Assembly: GCA_004123355.1 (NCBI GenBank)
Contig: SCHM01000001.1
Coordinates: 12,906,193-12,970,192 of the forward strand
Length of the DNA: 64,000 bases
Reading direction: 5' to 3'
Source of the DNA: Amphirosellinia nigrospora
Taxonomy: Eukaryota > Ascomycota > Sordariomycetes > Xylariales > Xylariaceae
A program made the translations under genes and the position numbers. Below are positions 23,090-35,711 of the stretch, piece after piece. The notes below the pieces were generated by a model. That model saw only the letters and a list, made by a program, of their open reading frames with translations, was not told where the DNA came from and did no database searches. Position 1 is the first letter of the stretch; each line of letters opens with the position of its first letter.

Positions 23090-23444
23090 TTACTCACCTA
23101 TAGCATCGCAGGCAGCATTAACGGCGGGTATAACCTCATTGAGAGCGACATCCAAGCCGCAAGCAGAAATAACGCACGAGGCAGCCGCATTCTGTACGGC
23201 GTCACGAGCAGCGCCTATGCAGAAGTATCAGTTAGCACTGCTTGATTTCATCTACCCTGATGTCAAATCACGATGGCCAAGTGTGTGAGGACATACAAAT
23301 GCATGGGTAGTCGGTGGAGCCACAGTCAGTGACCTCGGCGACTGCGTCGAGAATGCAGGGCTGAGCACAGGCTGGGATATCGTTCCAAGTCTGGGCAGAG
23401 ACGGCACCGATGAGGGTGGCGATGGTGACGAGAGAGAACTGCAT
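23090..23444 (-). CDS. CFEM-domain secreted protein
   Basis: CFEM proteins are fungal extracellular or GPI-anchored proteins that bind haem or act as effectors. Two exons fit: 23444-23297 and 23214-23090, joined through a GTATGT donor and CATAG acceptor that split a Cys codon. Residues 1-17 are a signal peptide (MQFSLVTIATLIGAVSA). The spliced protein has exactly eight Cys with the CFEM spacing C-x3-C-x10-C-x6-C-x-C-x12-C-x4-C-x16-C, and the Asp before Cys4 in GSTDYPC matches the haem-linked Asp. The last residues read CDAIGE and a stop; a further intron at the GTGAGT there is possible. About 90 aa, with no Ser/Thr-rich tail or GPI signal, so probably freely secreted. The frame is intact, unlike most neighbours. 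Confidence 0.85.
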
Positions 23445-25118
23445 CGTGAGTGAATGTGGCGGTTTTGACGAAAGCCACACGGTAGATTGGAGAGGTGGGT
23501 GTAGACTGTCGCGTAGAGAGCTGTGGATCTGTGTCGATGGCAACATATCAACCGTCGAGCAGATCATCAGCTCTTTATATATCTGGCCAGAGGAAATAAT
23601 CTTGGCATAAAGCCTCCATGGCAAATGGGAGGATTAAGAGATGGCTCACATGCTAAGTATCATGTTCTTCTGCCTCGGCGGTAGAATACACAGTCCCGCA
23701 GCCTGTGCCAGGTTCACTCCCTTGTAGAATCACGGGAATGAATGCCAAGATCTCCTTCTCAACATGAATTACCATACCCCTCTGTTGACATTCTGTTCAA
23801 AGAGAACTTGAAAAACTTAATTACTTTGGCTAAGGAGTATAACGTGCTGAATGAGATGTTTTTTTTTGGCAAAAACGTCTGAAAAAAAATATGGTTTTAT
23901 GATGCCAAACCTATTAAACAAAGTAGACACCATATACAGAGGCAAAACTAGTTGTGATGTTTTGGTCCGCATAGCAGTGTCAATTACATGATTATACCCG
24001 TAGCTGGGGAACTGATAAAATAGAAACAACGTTGTTTCGTATATTACTTCCGTATGAAGAGGCAATTGCTAATGCTTCTTAGAGACATCAATATGCTAGC
24101 ACAAGCTTCTGTGGCACGAGCAACAGAACTGTGTGGCATCTGGCCGAGGTAGACCTACTATTCGTCTTGTTCGTCGTCCAACATGTGACTAATACTGAGA
24201 CAAAAACTACTACTAAGTAAATACCAAGGCTCGTATTTTAAAATTATGTTTGAGTGTGCTATGTCAACTTGTAACGAGATGTTGTAATTCCCAACTGATT
24301 TCTACAGGTCTATACATGAGTGTGCTTTTTCTGTAGATCTCATACTAGTTCGTCGCACTGAGGACCACATGAACTACCGAATACTACCCAAAGTTGCTAC
24401 GTACCAAGACAAGGGGGCAGGATAGAGGAACTTCGAGTTCCTAAGAGCTAAGACTTCATCATCCAATAGACGTTTCCAATTGCGTAATTGAGTAACTGGA
24501 GAGGGTAGGTGCATAGTACCCTGCGCATAGTTATAGCAATATGGGAAAGCTGCATACCGCTGGTGAGGTGAGGAATCCGAATCTTGGCTAAACGCAATTG
24601 GATATATACCGGGCTCTAACTGGGAATAGTTCTCTACTATCAAACTTCCGTCGAAACTGGGAACTTCAGTCAACTGAAGCCAGCGCCTTCATGTCTAATC
24701 TAGACGACTGCCAATTTCGGAGCTCGACAGAAAGTGTGTTCATGTTATGATTATGGCCCAGAACTAGTTTTAGACTTAAGCCCCACCTGTTCCTATTCAG
24801 CTCAGCGGAGAATAGCTTTATTTAAAGGGGTATGAAGATTTCATGGCATCGCTCAGCTTGTGAATATGGGGTATGGGGTAGGATACGGAGTAAGGCATGT
24901 GTCGTTTCGACGACCCCGCTGTCAACGTCACCCTATAGCCCTCCCTATCATAATCCTTAGGCGACTATCGCCTAAGAGGAAACTCGATGACAATAAGCTG
25001 TTGAGGGCAGCCATTACAACGCGAGAAAATATCGGGTTTTAAGGCTGCGCAATTCTTTTTCTGCCGCCGCTTTATATCGCCTTCTTGGCGCATTGACCTT
25101 ACGGACAACACTTCGCGC
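23445..25118. other. No supported gene
   Basis: A minus-strand frame at 24374-24673 (99 codons, several aromatic residues, no motif) may be a fragment of an unknown gene. Nothing else stands out. Confidence 0.35.
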
Positions 25119-26673
25119 TCACAATAGTAGCCGAGAAGATAAACCTATCTGATTCCATAGTACCTGCGCAGCATCATCCGAAAAAACCCTGACCCAAGGG
25201 AACTTCCCGACTGTCCACGAAGCATCAGCCCAAGTAGACAAACCAAGTTGAGCGGCGATTTGGGATATCTTGGGAATGAGCCACGCATCTTCGTCGTGGT
25301 CTTTGAACACCGACGTCTTTCCAAGCACGAGAAGCCATAATACGAGTTCTCGTTCTTCATCATCGACATAATAATCATCTGCGGTAGCTGCGGCGATGCA
25401 GCGCCTGAGCAAAAGCACATCAAGAGGTTTTACACCGAGAGTGGCGAAGAACATGCTCATCAGTGCTGCTAGACCGAGGTGGAGTAAGAGCTCGAGCTTG
25501 TCGATGGACTCGGTAGGAGCATCAAGCGGTCGGACCTTCAGCAGGCGATAGCCTACTAAAAGGAGTAGATTGTGGAAATCATAATCATCAACCCTGACTC
25601 CATGGACCGCGCTGTCATTAACGAGCCAAGTAAGAGTCGATATGTCCTCATAGACTCTACGGAGGCTTGGGTCGACCCAATTGATGAGGGCTGGCATATC
25701 AAGAGAGTCCCCTCGACTTCTCTTGCACTTCTCGTACAGCCAGTCCAGAGTGGGCTTACCAGGTACGCATTCGGCATCAAATCTAGTAGGCGAGCCGAAC
25801 TGAAGCGCGAAGTCGAAATCAGCTCGGAGAGCCTTCTGCGCAATTCCCGGACAATCGGCGAGGAGTTTGACTATCCCTCCCCTGAGCGCTATAATCCTCT
25901 GGAGCCCCTCGAAGTGGATTAGGGCGTGGCGATGGTATCCGAGGAGTCGCTCATGCTGCGTCATCACTATGACAACGCCGAGTGTCGTGTCAGACAGTGC
26001 CAGCTCTCTGTCTCCTGCTAAACGCTGATTGACTAGTCGCAAACTGCGCGATAGGTGGTAGAGGGCTTCGGTTGCCTCTTGAGGCGTCACGGGCAGAGAC
26101 ACTGCAGCCGCGACCGACATGGCGACCACGCCATGGAAGACTTATGAGCTATTGGATTAGTTGATGGCGGTTCTAAATACTTTCTCTAGTTGCAGTATCA
26201 CATACAAGCTTCGTCGAAGAATGCATACTGTAGAAATAGCCGGGGGCCGGTGACGTTGACGACTGTATCTTTTAGCTCAGGTGGATAGGCGGCTACATTC
26301 ATGAAATTCATAACTTTTAGTCATGTTAGTATTGTGAATGAATATTTAGGCATGCGTCTGGGACAAACATTGATAAAAAAGGCGCCGACATGACTGGCTG
26401 ACTTCAAACGGCAGTGATGATGATAGATCTCCCGGGAAGTGCCTCTGTGAATAGACAGCGACGACCCTATGTCCTCGTCGTTGTATGCCTCAGAGTCTGT
26501 GGTAGAGGGCGGCTTTGGAGAGGAATAGAGGCCGCAGTCTGGCGTTTTCTCGGGTGCCGAGATGGACGATGTATGGTTCGTCCCAGATTTTTGCCCTTAG
26601 CTACATGGCTGCGAATCAGAGTCCGTGTTTTCTTATTTATTGAAGCATTGTTGTCAATGAATTGGACAGGCAT
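25119..26673 (-). CDS. Fungal transcription-factor-like protein without zinc cluster
   Basis: It matches a widespread fungal group that has the helical C-terminal part of Zn2Cys6 regulators but starts directly with a short basic motif. The first exon (26673 to about 26,470) reads MPVQFIDNNASINKKTR then RSHVAKGKN and RPSRHPRKR, typical of the group. The middle is split by introns: LFLQYAFFDEA lies near 26,215 and FFHGVVAMSVAAAV continues at about 26,127 after a GTATGT intron. The main exon (26129-25119) has the conserved helices QEATEALYHLSRSLRLVN, HFEGLQRIIALRGG and LGLAALMSMFFATLG. About 330-420 aa are recoverable. The internal exon borders between 26,330 and 26,470 are uncertain. Role unknown; nuclear regulation is an inference from fold. 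Confidence 0.65.
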
Positions 26674-27447
26674 AACGGATCGACCATGCGCCTGCGTTGG
26701 CGCTGCGAAACGTTGTTTGAATCGGGAATCATGGCTGCGATTCCTATCTACATTAGCTGTCGATCTCGGAGTTAGGGATTCATTGTGTCCACTATCTCCG
26801 TTTCATATAAATCAGATGAATGGCTTCTTAGCTATTGCATTCCTAGGTTCCAAGGTCGCTTCTACTCAATTTACCTTTCAGGGGTTCCTAGAGGCTCAAA
26901 CCTACGAGCAGCTGCTCGTAGATAGTAACCAGAATTAGAGACTTTTTGTCCGGATACTTGAAGCGAGGGATACAGATTCCCTTAGCGAACCGCACTAAAG
27001 TCCAAGCATTGCCATCCTGGGCGCTAGCAACCGTCAGAGGACCTAAACTATAGGATTCTCAACAATGACTTCTCGTATAAATGCATAAGAATCCAGAGGT
27101 TTGGTTTGTTAGGTTTATCAGCATCATATTGCCCCGATAATCAAATGATGACTCGGAGATATTCCAAATTAGGTACCTACTTACTTAGCATGGTGTTTGG
27201 AGGTCATGCTCACGGCTTGAACATAACAAAGGGCAACCTCGAGGACCAGGTCGGGCTCACTGCAGTTGAATGAAGAAACCCTCTCGTCCTTCATGGACAC
27301 GTCACGGCTAGGATCATAGAATCATCATCAGATTTTGGTACATCCGGTCGACCCCAGGCACCACACCCCGCAGTGTGGGCACCGTAACGCTCAACCTCCC
27401 ATCGCAAGAGGGCGCATAGACCACGAACAAAGAGTCGACTCTCCGTC
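26674..27447. other. Intergenic, divergent promoter region
   Basis: Lies between the minus-strand regulator-like gene and the plus-strand dehydrogenase. A TTAGGTACCTACTTAC motif sits at 27,170. No gene is seen. Confidence 0.45.
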
Positions 27448-29222
27448 ATGTTCGTTGGTAGCGATTGGGTCCTGTGGGCCCTGGCGACTGCTACCTTCGC
27501 AACGCTGGCTTACCTGGTCCGCGTGAACCGGCAGCTGAGCGGGACACCCGAGGGAGTGAAACGGCTTGTCGGATCGAGATGGACACCCGATCTCCTGAAG
27601 AAGACGTATGAGAGGCTTCAGCAGCATCCTATTGATTACACTCATAAACTGCCGCCGAAGCTGGATCGCCGGTATGTTGTTACTGGGGGCTCTGGTGAGT
27701 GTTGGTTGTCTCACTTATAATCGTGTTACTGTTTCATAATGCGAGACACGGCGAGACTTGCATAGGAGTTACATATGCGGCTTCTACTAAAACGGCTACA
27801 TGATCTGGCACGGCTAACATCATCTCATAGGTCTCGTTGGTGGCTACATCGTGCTGCAACTTTTGGCACGAGGGACGCCACCAGCACATATCCGCATTCT
27901 GGACATTAGGCGAACAGAGCGCAACGACATGCAATCCGGGCCGGCCTTGGCCGTAGACTTTGCGCGGACAGATATCACGTCCCGCGCATCCGTTGACGCG
28001 GCGTTCGCGCGCCCATGGCCAGCATCCGCTGCCAAATTACCGCTTACAGTGTTCCACACCGCAGCGGTGATTCTGGCGTCTGACCGCTCGGCTCACTCAT
28101 ATGCGTTCCCCGAGTCAGTGAACGTGAGGGGCACCGCCAACCTCCTAGCCGCTGCGAAAGTGGCGGGGGCTTCCGTCTTCAGCGCCACGTCCTCGGCGAG
28201 CATATCCATTAAGCCAGTGGGCACTTGGGTTGCGCCGTGGGCGAGGGAACCGAGAGACTTCTTCCAGATGCTCGACACGCAGGACTTCAACCTGCCGCTA
28301 CGGAAGCGCGAGGCGTATTTTGGGAATTACCCGGCTAGCAAAGCGGTTGCCGAACGCCTCGTGTGCGATGCGGACCGGGAGGGTTTTCGGACTGGCGCCA
28401 TTCGGCCTGCGAATGGTGTGTACGGAAATCCGACGGATAACACGGTCGGCGACCCGTTGAGTAGATCCGTCATGCCTACGTGAGTTTCGTCTTGCCCCTT
28501 TTTCTGACCCTTTTGGCTACTACTTCAAGCTGTTGTGCCCTTTCTATTCTTCCTGGTTTCTGTCCCAGGATGTGAGGGTATCGATAAAACTTCATCTAAG
28601 CTAACACTCTTATCACCATCGCAGCTGGGTTGCCCATATCGTTCAAAGTTTCGTGCATGGTGCCAATGTCGCGGTAGCACATTTACATCACGAGGCCGCG
28701 CTTTTACAGCCGTCCGCATCTACGCATTCGGGGCGTCCGTTTGTAGTAACAGATCAAAACCCGCCCATCTCATACGGCGACCTATACTCAGCGATCAAGG
28801 TGTTATCCCGGCATTCTTTCACTACACTACATCTACCGCCGGTGCTCATGCTTGTAATGTCTCACATAATTGAGCTGTATTCGGAACTACCGTTCCTTCC
28901 CTTTCCATTCTCTATTCTTGGCAGGCTGTTACCGCCACTTCAAGGCGACGTGCGGCATCTGAAACCTGGGCTATTTTCCATTACTACGCACTTGATCGCC
29001 TCTAATTCGGAGATCAGCAAATCGGTAAGCGAGGGTGGCTTGGGATACCAGGGTGTCTTCACTACGCTAGAGGGCATGGTTCTTGAGGTGCTTGAGTGGA
29101 ATCGTGAGCACGAGCATCTAGGTGAGGGCGAAGGGAAGACCAGGAAGGCGTATACGACGTCGGTTTCCCTTGCTGAGAAGATCCAGAAACTCGGTGCTAT
29201 TGGACATCAGGTTGCGGCCTAG
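27448..29222 (+). CDS. 3-beta-HSD-family NAD(P) dehydrogenase
   Basis: An extended short-chain dehydrogenase of the 3-beta-hydroxysteroid dehydrogenase/isomerase family, related to the Erg26-type enzymes that oxidise sterol intermediates; the exact substrate is unknown. Exons 27448-27694, 27831-28479 and 28625-29222 join in frame to 497 aa with no disruption. A hydrophobic anchor lies near residues 8-22 (WVLWALATATFATLAYLV). The nucleotide-binding motif is TGGSGLVGGY, split by the first intron, with Asp in ILDIRR binding the cofactor ribose. The catalytic YPASK (Tyr-x3-Lys) is in the second exon. A hydrophobic hairpin near 28,830-28,930 is likely membrane-associated, as in Erg26. The anchor and hairpin point to the endoplasmic reticulum. 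Confidence 0.82.
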
Positions 29223-31312
29223 ATTTGCTATGGGGTGACGAATGTTTTGATAGAAGATGTTGCATGAGACGCGAGTTATTGGGAAATGCCTATAAGCTTT
29301 GCTGTATACACATAGGTAGTTATGAATATATGCCCAGATGATAGATGAGTATATTCGCCTCAGAATGAGTGCTAATCGTTCTTTTCTACCTTCCCATGTG
29401 TTCAGTTGCTTGTAGACATTGGAGTGCTACAACAGGTTATATTACCTAGTGCGCAATTGGTTCATGCAAGTATTACACCTTGCCCATGCAGATAATTGGA
29501 CAAGTTCTCGACGAATGGTTTGCTGTATACCTACACACAGCTGAAAGGGGGGCTGTTTCTTGTCGCGTGTTCATTTGTCGGCAAGAATAAGATGAAATGA
29601 TGTCTTATTCACACCAGAAGCTCAATTTCCAAACTGGTCATGTTACAGGACAGTATAGACACGCGTCCTTTAGTGCATAGCCCAGCTGATCGCTGAGTCG
29701 TGAAACGGGATTGGCTTCAAGCTACAATGCGCGGTGTCCAGGGCATTATAATGGCCCTGAGGCTGTATTTTCTGATCTTCTAATCAAAGTGTAGCACCTT
29801 ACAAGTATTTACCTATTGCTTGCTCGTGGCATACCTGCAGCTAAATGTCGATTACTATCACAGTTTACTAAGGTTACTACTTACTAACCGCGGATGAAGT
29901 TTTCGCGCCATCCAAACCCCACCCACTAAGGGCTGCTAAGCAGTTTCTCGGTACGAGGCATTCCTTGGACTTGTTCTTTTGATCGTTCTCTTTCGCTTCC
30001 AACGGCAAGGATCGAAAAACGTGGTAGGCGCCAATGCGGTTTGGTTTCATGTTACCTGCCTAAGTCTATTAGCACATTTACAGGCCTATCAGCCCATTGG
30101 TAAGGATGAAGACTTCCGGCTAACCGGATCTAGACAAGGGCTATGAGGTGCGGCGAGCTGATAGGCGGATAGGAGCTGGGCTGCCGGCGCCCTGATGGCC
30201 CCAGCGCAGGAACGCCCCGCCGCCGTGCAGCGTCCGCGTGGTATTTTCCCAGCCCCTACCAAATTTCTCTCTGTAGTGGTAACACGGCCCTGAGCCTGCC
30301 TGGGATATAGTAAGACATGTATAGACACCCTCTGCCTACCTACTTATTACTGGATATAGTGGTCATGATGGGACGAAATTAGGCGAAATATAAACGAAAT
30401 AGACTGTCTAAAACATTATCTACTCTGTCATACGTAGTACACTATCTTCAGTGTAACGCGGTAGAATGAGAGTGAGTACGATATGCAGTGTTGAGATTGG
30501 AGCTTCAATAGTCGAAAGCACTTAATCATATCGGGTCAAAATCCACAAAACCTGGGCCGATTGAGGTCTGGCGGGCCTTGGCGGGTACTGCTCCAGACTA
30601 ATCCCGGCCCCCATCGAGCTTCCCCTGCAGATTCCCCTGGTCCGTCCTGGCTCAGGCGGTTCTGGTTCCGGTGCTGGCTCTGCAACCATCACGCTGCCCT
30701 GACAAGCCGCAGAAACCCATACTTTTTCTCTATTCTCTCATTCTTGGGCTTTAGCTGCTTTCCCTTCTCTTGCTTCGTTCGTTCGCCCCAGTCAACGTTT
30801 GTCAAAATACCAAAAACTCTACGGCAGGCTGGTAGACGTTTCGCACGGTCACTGCTTTTTGCACGTCTTGTCTTTCACTCGCTTACCTAGCGCAACCAAT
30901 ATCTCACTTGTTCCCTGCGTCAATTATACCAACAAGAACATATCCCTCTTGGGCCACGCTCTCTTTCGTATTCGCAGGTACAATTCCCTCGATACACCTC
31001 TGCAATTAGCTAGATCGCTCGCCAGTGACACCATCGGGACCGAGTTGCGACGGCATATACTGTTGCGACATCTCCACGTATTATCCAATTCCATACTTCG
31101 ATGTGGCAATATTTGTGAAACACCACCCTCCCGTTTTCCCGTACGATTTGTCGCGTGCTATATTATAAGTCTGGTTTCCTGCGGTCGATACGGTATTCAG
31201 GCTGAAGCTTATTGCATACATCCTACACGATACCCTATCAGCTTTGAAGTCGCGGATTGCTCGGCTTGATATACCCAACCCTTTGGATAGCACTACCTGT
31301 ACAACTGCCACC
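29223..31312. promoter_or_regulatory. Intergenic; CT-rich leader near 30,720-30,800
   Basis: No supported gene. A pyrimidine-rich stretch (TTTTTCTCTATTCTCTCATT and on) at about 30,720-30,790 resembles the CT tracts at transcription starts of highly expressed filamentous-fungal genes. It could be the promoter and long leader of the gene starting at 31313. Confidence 0.4.
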
Positions 31313-31643
31313 ATGGGCTTTTTCGGCAAGATCCAAGCTGGAGCTGTACCGCCTTGAGAAGCGTTACACCCGCAATCGCCATCGGCGCTCCACCTTCATC
31401 AGCAACGCCCAGTATGTCGACGGCGAATATGTTTTCCAAACGCCAAGTTCCACCGGCTCCTCGACCAACAGCTCGACCGTCTCGACACCAACCAGCGCCA
31501 GAACAAACGGCCGTCACAGCCTTGAGATGCCTACTGTTCCCGAATATCCAGAACAATCCGAACCCCCTTCCAAACCGAAGCGACTGCATCGACTCTCTTC
31601 GATGCCGGGGTTTGGTTCCAAGGAATCCCGCCGCGATTGGTAG
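31313..31643 (+). CDS. Small conserved-looking hypothetical protein, frameshifted
   Basis: The ATG sits in a good context (CACCATGGGC) and opens MGFFGKIQ. The sensible continuation, KLELYRLEKRYTRNRHRR then AQYVDGEYVFQTPSS, is in the neighbouring frame, and ends after a Ser/Thr-rich linker with KPKRLHRLSSMPGFGSK and a stop at 31641. The shift near 31,335 could be explained by loss of one CCAAG repeat unit (5 bp). About 110 aa, very basic, no signal peptide or domain that I can name. Short proteins of this look occur in ascomycetes, but I cannot assign a role. Confidence 0.5.
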
Positions 31644-33051
31644 GGATGCGCTACTATAGTAACGATGATGAGGAATGACATTGGTCCGTTTTTTGGAAAG
31701 AAAAAAGAGAAGAATACCTGCTTATACGAGAGGCATTGCCCGCTTTTTGCGTATATCATTAGAAGAGGTGTGAACACATTCCGACATAAATATCCCTCGC
31801 TTTCGTCTCGAAAGCTTTTCGCCACGCTCAGCCGAAACCATCACATACCGACAACTTGATGTGGCTATATCCATACTGCAAGTCCTTAATAAACTCTCAT
31901 GCTCCCGCCTTCGGGATGGGGGCTTGAAAAGATAGCTTTGGGCAGAAGAAGCTGGGTTGGGTAATTCTTGTATATATTTACCTGCAATACCACAAATTAT
32001 CAAAGTGCATTATCCTTGCTCGCTTAAACTTCTCAGGTGCGAAGTGCCAATCGCACATACATATCCTACGCATTGTTGGAGAATCCTTGAAAACGCAATG
32101 CTGTATCACCACGGGCTGCTGGTGGCGTAAGTCCTCCATAGAACACCTAACCCACAGAGATCAGCCCGCACCCTCAAATAAAGACAAATCTACATTCATT
32201 CTAGGTTAATTCATGTAAGGCACAGAGAAGTGCCGACCACCTTGCTTAGGGCTTATTTGATAGGACATCGACATCACTTTAATCCTCAGCTGTTTCAGAC
32301 TGGACCTATCAACCTGGCATTGGGGTATTGTTTGAAGGATGATTAAGTACAGGGAAGTCTCCTGTTAATGCGATCCGGAGGATTTAAAGTTGAGTTAAGC
32401 TTATGTTAATACTTATCACTTAATAATACGCCAAGCACTGTCGGTTCTTGAATTACATGCTTGATCAACCGATTCACTCCTGGACTGCCAAAAACCTCCA
32501 TCATGAAGGTCTATAATATGCCTTCGGACTGCGAGACTTCCGTTCTGAGGTTAGACACTGGGCGCTCACGGTAGCTTCTAACTTACAGCATTATGTGTTG
32601 GATTACCTAGAAAGGAACTCTCTGATGTCTGGTGCAATGAGTCACACTGAACGAAATCATGGTGCTAGTTACATCACATCGCGGCTCTGGGCATACTATG
32701 GCGGTAGGAACATAGACTCTCATTCATGGATATGCCTATCAGGACTACCCAATATCTACTTACAGCTATCATGCAAGCTTTCCCGCCAATAACCGTGATC
32801 TAAGTCGCGGCGTTTTTCTTTCTTTCGGTGTTCTCGTGCTTAAGGTAAGCATGGGAACCGAGGGCTATTCACGAACCCCCAAGGTAGCCATTCCCAATCA
32901 TGGAACGAAAAGCCACCTATCCGCAGCCTCCGGGCCGCTTTTTGTCAATGTCTTCTTGTTGTCGCAAAGAAGCCATCCCATTCTTCCGATGCCCAACAAC
33001 CGCTGCTCACAGCAGAAAATGGACGGAAAGGGACATTACTCAAGAAGGAGA
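31644..33051. other. Intergenic, no gene seen
   Basis: Only short frames without motifs. It separates the small plus-strand gene from the 3' end of the RING/IBR-like gene. Confidence 0.45.
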
Positions 33052-34560
33052 TTAATCAGACAAGAGGTCGGCCACCGGGGTGGGACTCTTGAACCCCCAT
33101 CTCGTGCTCGCGGCATGGCGCGCGCGCTCAAGCGCCCTCACCTTACCATTCAGATTGAGCCCGCACGCGGCGCAGGCCACCAGACCGCACTTGTTGCCGA
33201 TACACTTGAATACGGGCTCGCGTCGAGGCTCGGGGTCATTCGTCCGCGCCCGCGGCGACCGTGAGTTTGCGGAAGCAGAAGGCACATGCTTGCGGGCCAC
33301 TGCCGTCGTCTTTGGGTTCCAGTCTGACGAAGTTGATGTGTGCGCAGGAGTGGTCGCGCTCCGGGTCCTTGTTGGCCTGCTTCTGCTTGTTTAGGAACTC
33401 GTGCGTGCAGACGCACGAGGCCATCTTGCGGGAGCAGTTGAAGCAGAAGATGGAGCCGCAGGGACAGCTAGGAGAGAAGGGCCTAGTGTTAGTACACCAT
33501 ACAATCGCCCCCGGAGGGATGATAGGGTGGCCAAGAAGAAAAGAAGTAATGCGACTTACGGTATCTCGCGACAGGTACCCACGCGCTCCAAGACTCGGCC
33601 GCAGGTCTGGCACATGCATGCGTCGAGGCCGATGTCTTTGGCGTCATTTAGTACCTTCTTACTATCGAATCTCTTGATAGTACAAGTACATTGAGTGTGG
33701 TCTTGGGAGGGCTCGGCGGAGACGTCGCAGAGACATCGGACGCACGTCTTCACGCCGCACTTGCACTTTGCCTCGCCTCGGATCTCGGTTGCGGGGATCT
33801 CGAAGCCACACTTGAAGCATAGCAAAAAACCCTGCTGGATGAGCGATTTCTCAAACCTGGCTGGGTCTAGGAAGAACTCGAGCTCCTTGAATATGTCTCT
33901 GACGCAAAATCTGCATTGCTTCTTGTCGACCGGGGCCTCGTTTCCACAGGTGATACAAGTCTCATTGGTCTCATCGCTCTCGCTGCTCGCATCGCAGTCA
34001 CAGGTGCCGAATCCTGGGACGTTCTGGACACTGTGAGAGATTAATGCTTGGAACCCACCGATCAAAACAAACAGTCGACTCGTAAATAAGGGGTTCTCGG
34101 GAGTATGCATGAGTACATGGATACAGAGGAGTAGAACTATTGCCCGATGAAGTAACAAGCGACTTGGAAATACTCACTGCACGATATTCTCGCACCCGGC
34201 ACAGTACACGCGCTTGCGGTAGCCGTACTCTCTCAACTTGGAGTTGTATAACTCCTCGATGGATGCCGCCGTGTATTTTCCTCCGCTGTTTCCGGCGAGG
34301 ATCCCCCAGACGACCCAGACTTCGCTCAGGGGAGTGCCGCAGCAGCGCGGTGGGAAGTAGGCCTCGGATTTGAACCCGCGCTCAAACATCTGGAGGAAGC
34401 AGCCGGCGCAGTACCTGTGGCCGCAATCGATCCTGCCGCAGTTGCACGACTTGACCTTGTGGTTGTGGTTACATCCGACGGCGGACCAGCAGGGGGTGAC
34501 CGCAGACATGTCCCGGAGGCACATGTCGCATTCCCCGATGTTGGGGCCGGGCTGAGACAT
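33052..34560 (-). CDS. RING/IBR-like Cys-rich protein (probable RBR-type)
   Basis: Probably an RBR-type ubiquitin ligase or a relative. Exons 34560-34178, 34030-33560 and from 33467 join cleanly (GTGAGT/CACAG, GTAAGT/CCTAG). The first exon has CDMC, CNCGRIDCGHRYCAGCF and FPPRCCGTPL, the last typical of the fungal RING1-IBR junction. The second has CDCD, CITCG, CRFC, FKCGFEIP, CKCGVKTCVRCLCDV and MCQTCGRVLERVGTC, IBR-like zinc ligands. The third has CPCGSIFCFNC, CVCTHEF and ACAFCFRKL. The frame as read stops at 33236. A one-base shift there lets it continue with EPVFKCIGNKCGLVACAACG to a stop at 33052, which looks like genuine further zinc ligands. I could not identify the catalytic Cys of RING2 with certainty. 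Confidence 0.65.
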
Positions 34561-35711
34561 CTTCGCGATGAGATATGGGCGAGGGTGTCTTGGGGATGAA
34601 AAGAAATGGTACCGCAAGGGTAAGATGTAATCAAATGAAAACTAATGAAGGTTCGGTTGGGGAGTGTTCAGATGTTGATTCACCCAGGTGTTCTTCCTGA
34701 TTGAAGAGTGGGAAAAGAAGGAAGACTCTGATCTTAGAATTGTGAGGATTATATATACTTGGATGGTCGCCTAGAGAGAAATTCTTCACGACTTCGTTGA
34801 CCAGCAACGGGATTGTTGCCTAGCACCGGGTTACTACGATCACCTCATCACTCAAGAAGGTATGTCGCACGTTGCCGGGCGGTTTCACAGCGGGCCCGCG
34901 TCGACTCTCCTTCAAGTATAGATCCCGCTACGTATCTGAAGCGATGAGCGCCTAACGGAAACTTGATGGGAGTTATGGCTACAGATTTTGAGGCTGTCCG
35001 AGCAACGCATGAGTTGGTGACACCCCGGAGGACATGGCCCGTCTATTGGTATCAAGATGGTGAAATCAGCGATGAGATTCACTTCTCACAGTAATAGCTA
35101 TTGGCCAAGCTAAGTCCCCTAGGAGGGGTCCGTCTCCGGCATCGATTTGAGTATTGATGCAACTCATACTTTTATATATTCAAGATGATATTTGCGTGAA
35201 TTAACTCCTCTATTCTAAATAGGCCTTATGTACATGTGAACAGTGCGCGTAGTGCAGCTTTACTACTTCTCCAATCCCTTTCATCTCTCTTCTGCTATAT
35301 CGGAACAACGAATTTAGCTGTGAATTGGCCATCAACTACTCAGAGGACCTCACGAATATGCTAAGCTTGATAAAGGGGCGCTGCCGTAAAATATATAACT
35401 ACTAGGAGTCAGAAACATTGCTGGGACCCGATCTGCATCGTATTTGTATCACCTTACTGAGAAAGGCGAGCGAAAACTCTGTTGTATAGACGAAATAGTC
35501 ATAAATATCCAGTTTCGATGAAACAAGTAGTCGAACCCAGCCCAGACACCGTGGGAAAACGGGGAACAGCCCTTTTTCACAATGAGTCGACACTATTTAT
35601 TGGGGTATATTTCCAGTTATTGGGGACTTGGACTAGTCTCTCATAGCAGCCTTGAACCGCAGTGTTGAAAACTCCGGCCCAGGGTGGTGACCGAACACCC
35701 CGTCACGCCTC
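34561..35711. other. Intergenic, no gene seen
   Basis: Promoter side of the RING/IBR-like gene on the left and 3' flank of the zinc-cluster factor on the right. No recognisable feature. Confidence 0.45.

Noticed and set aside
26414-26938. 174-codon plus-strand frame
   Set aside because: It is antisense to the first exon of the regulator-like gene (SHVAKGKN motif) and has no domain of its own.
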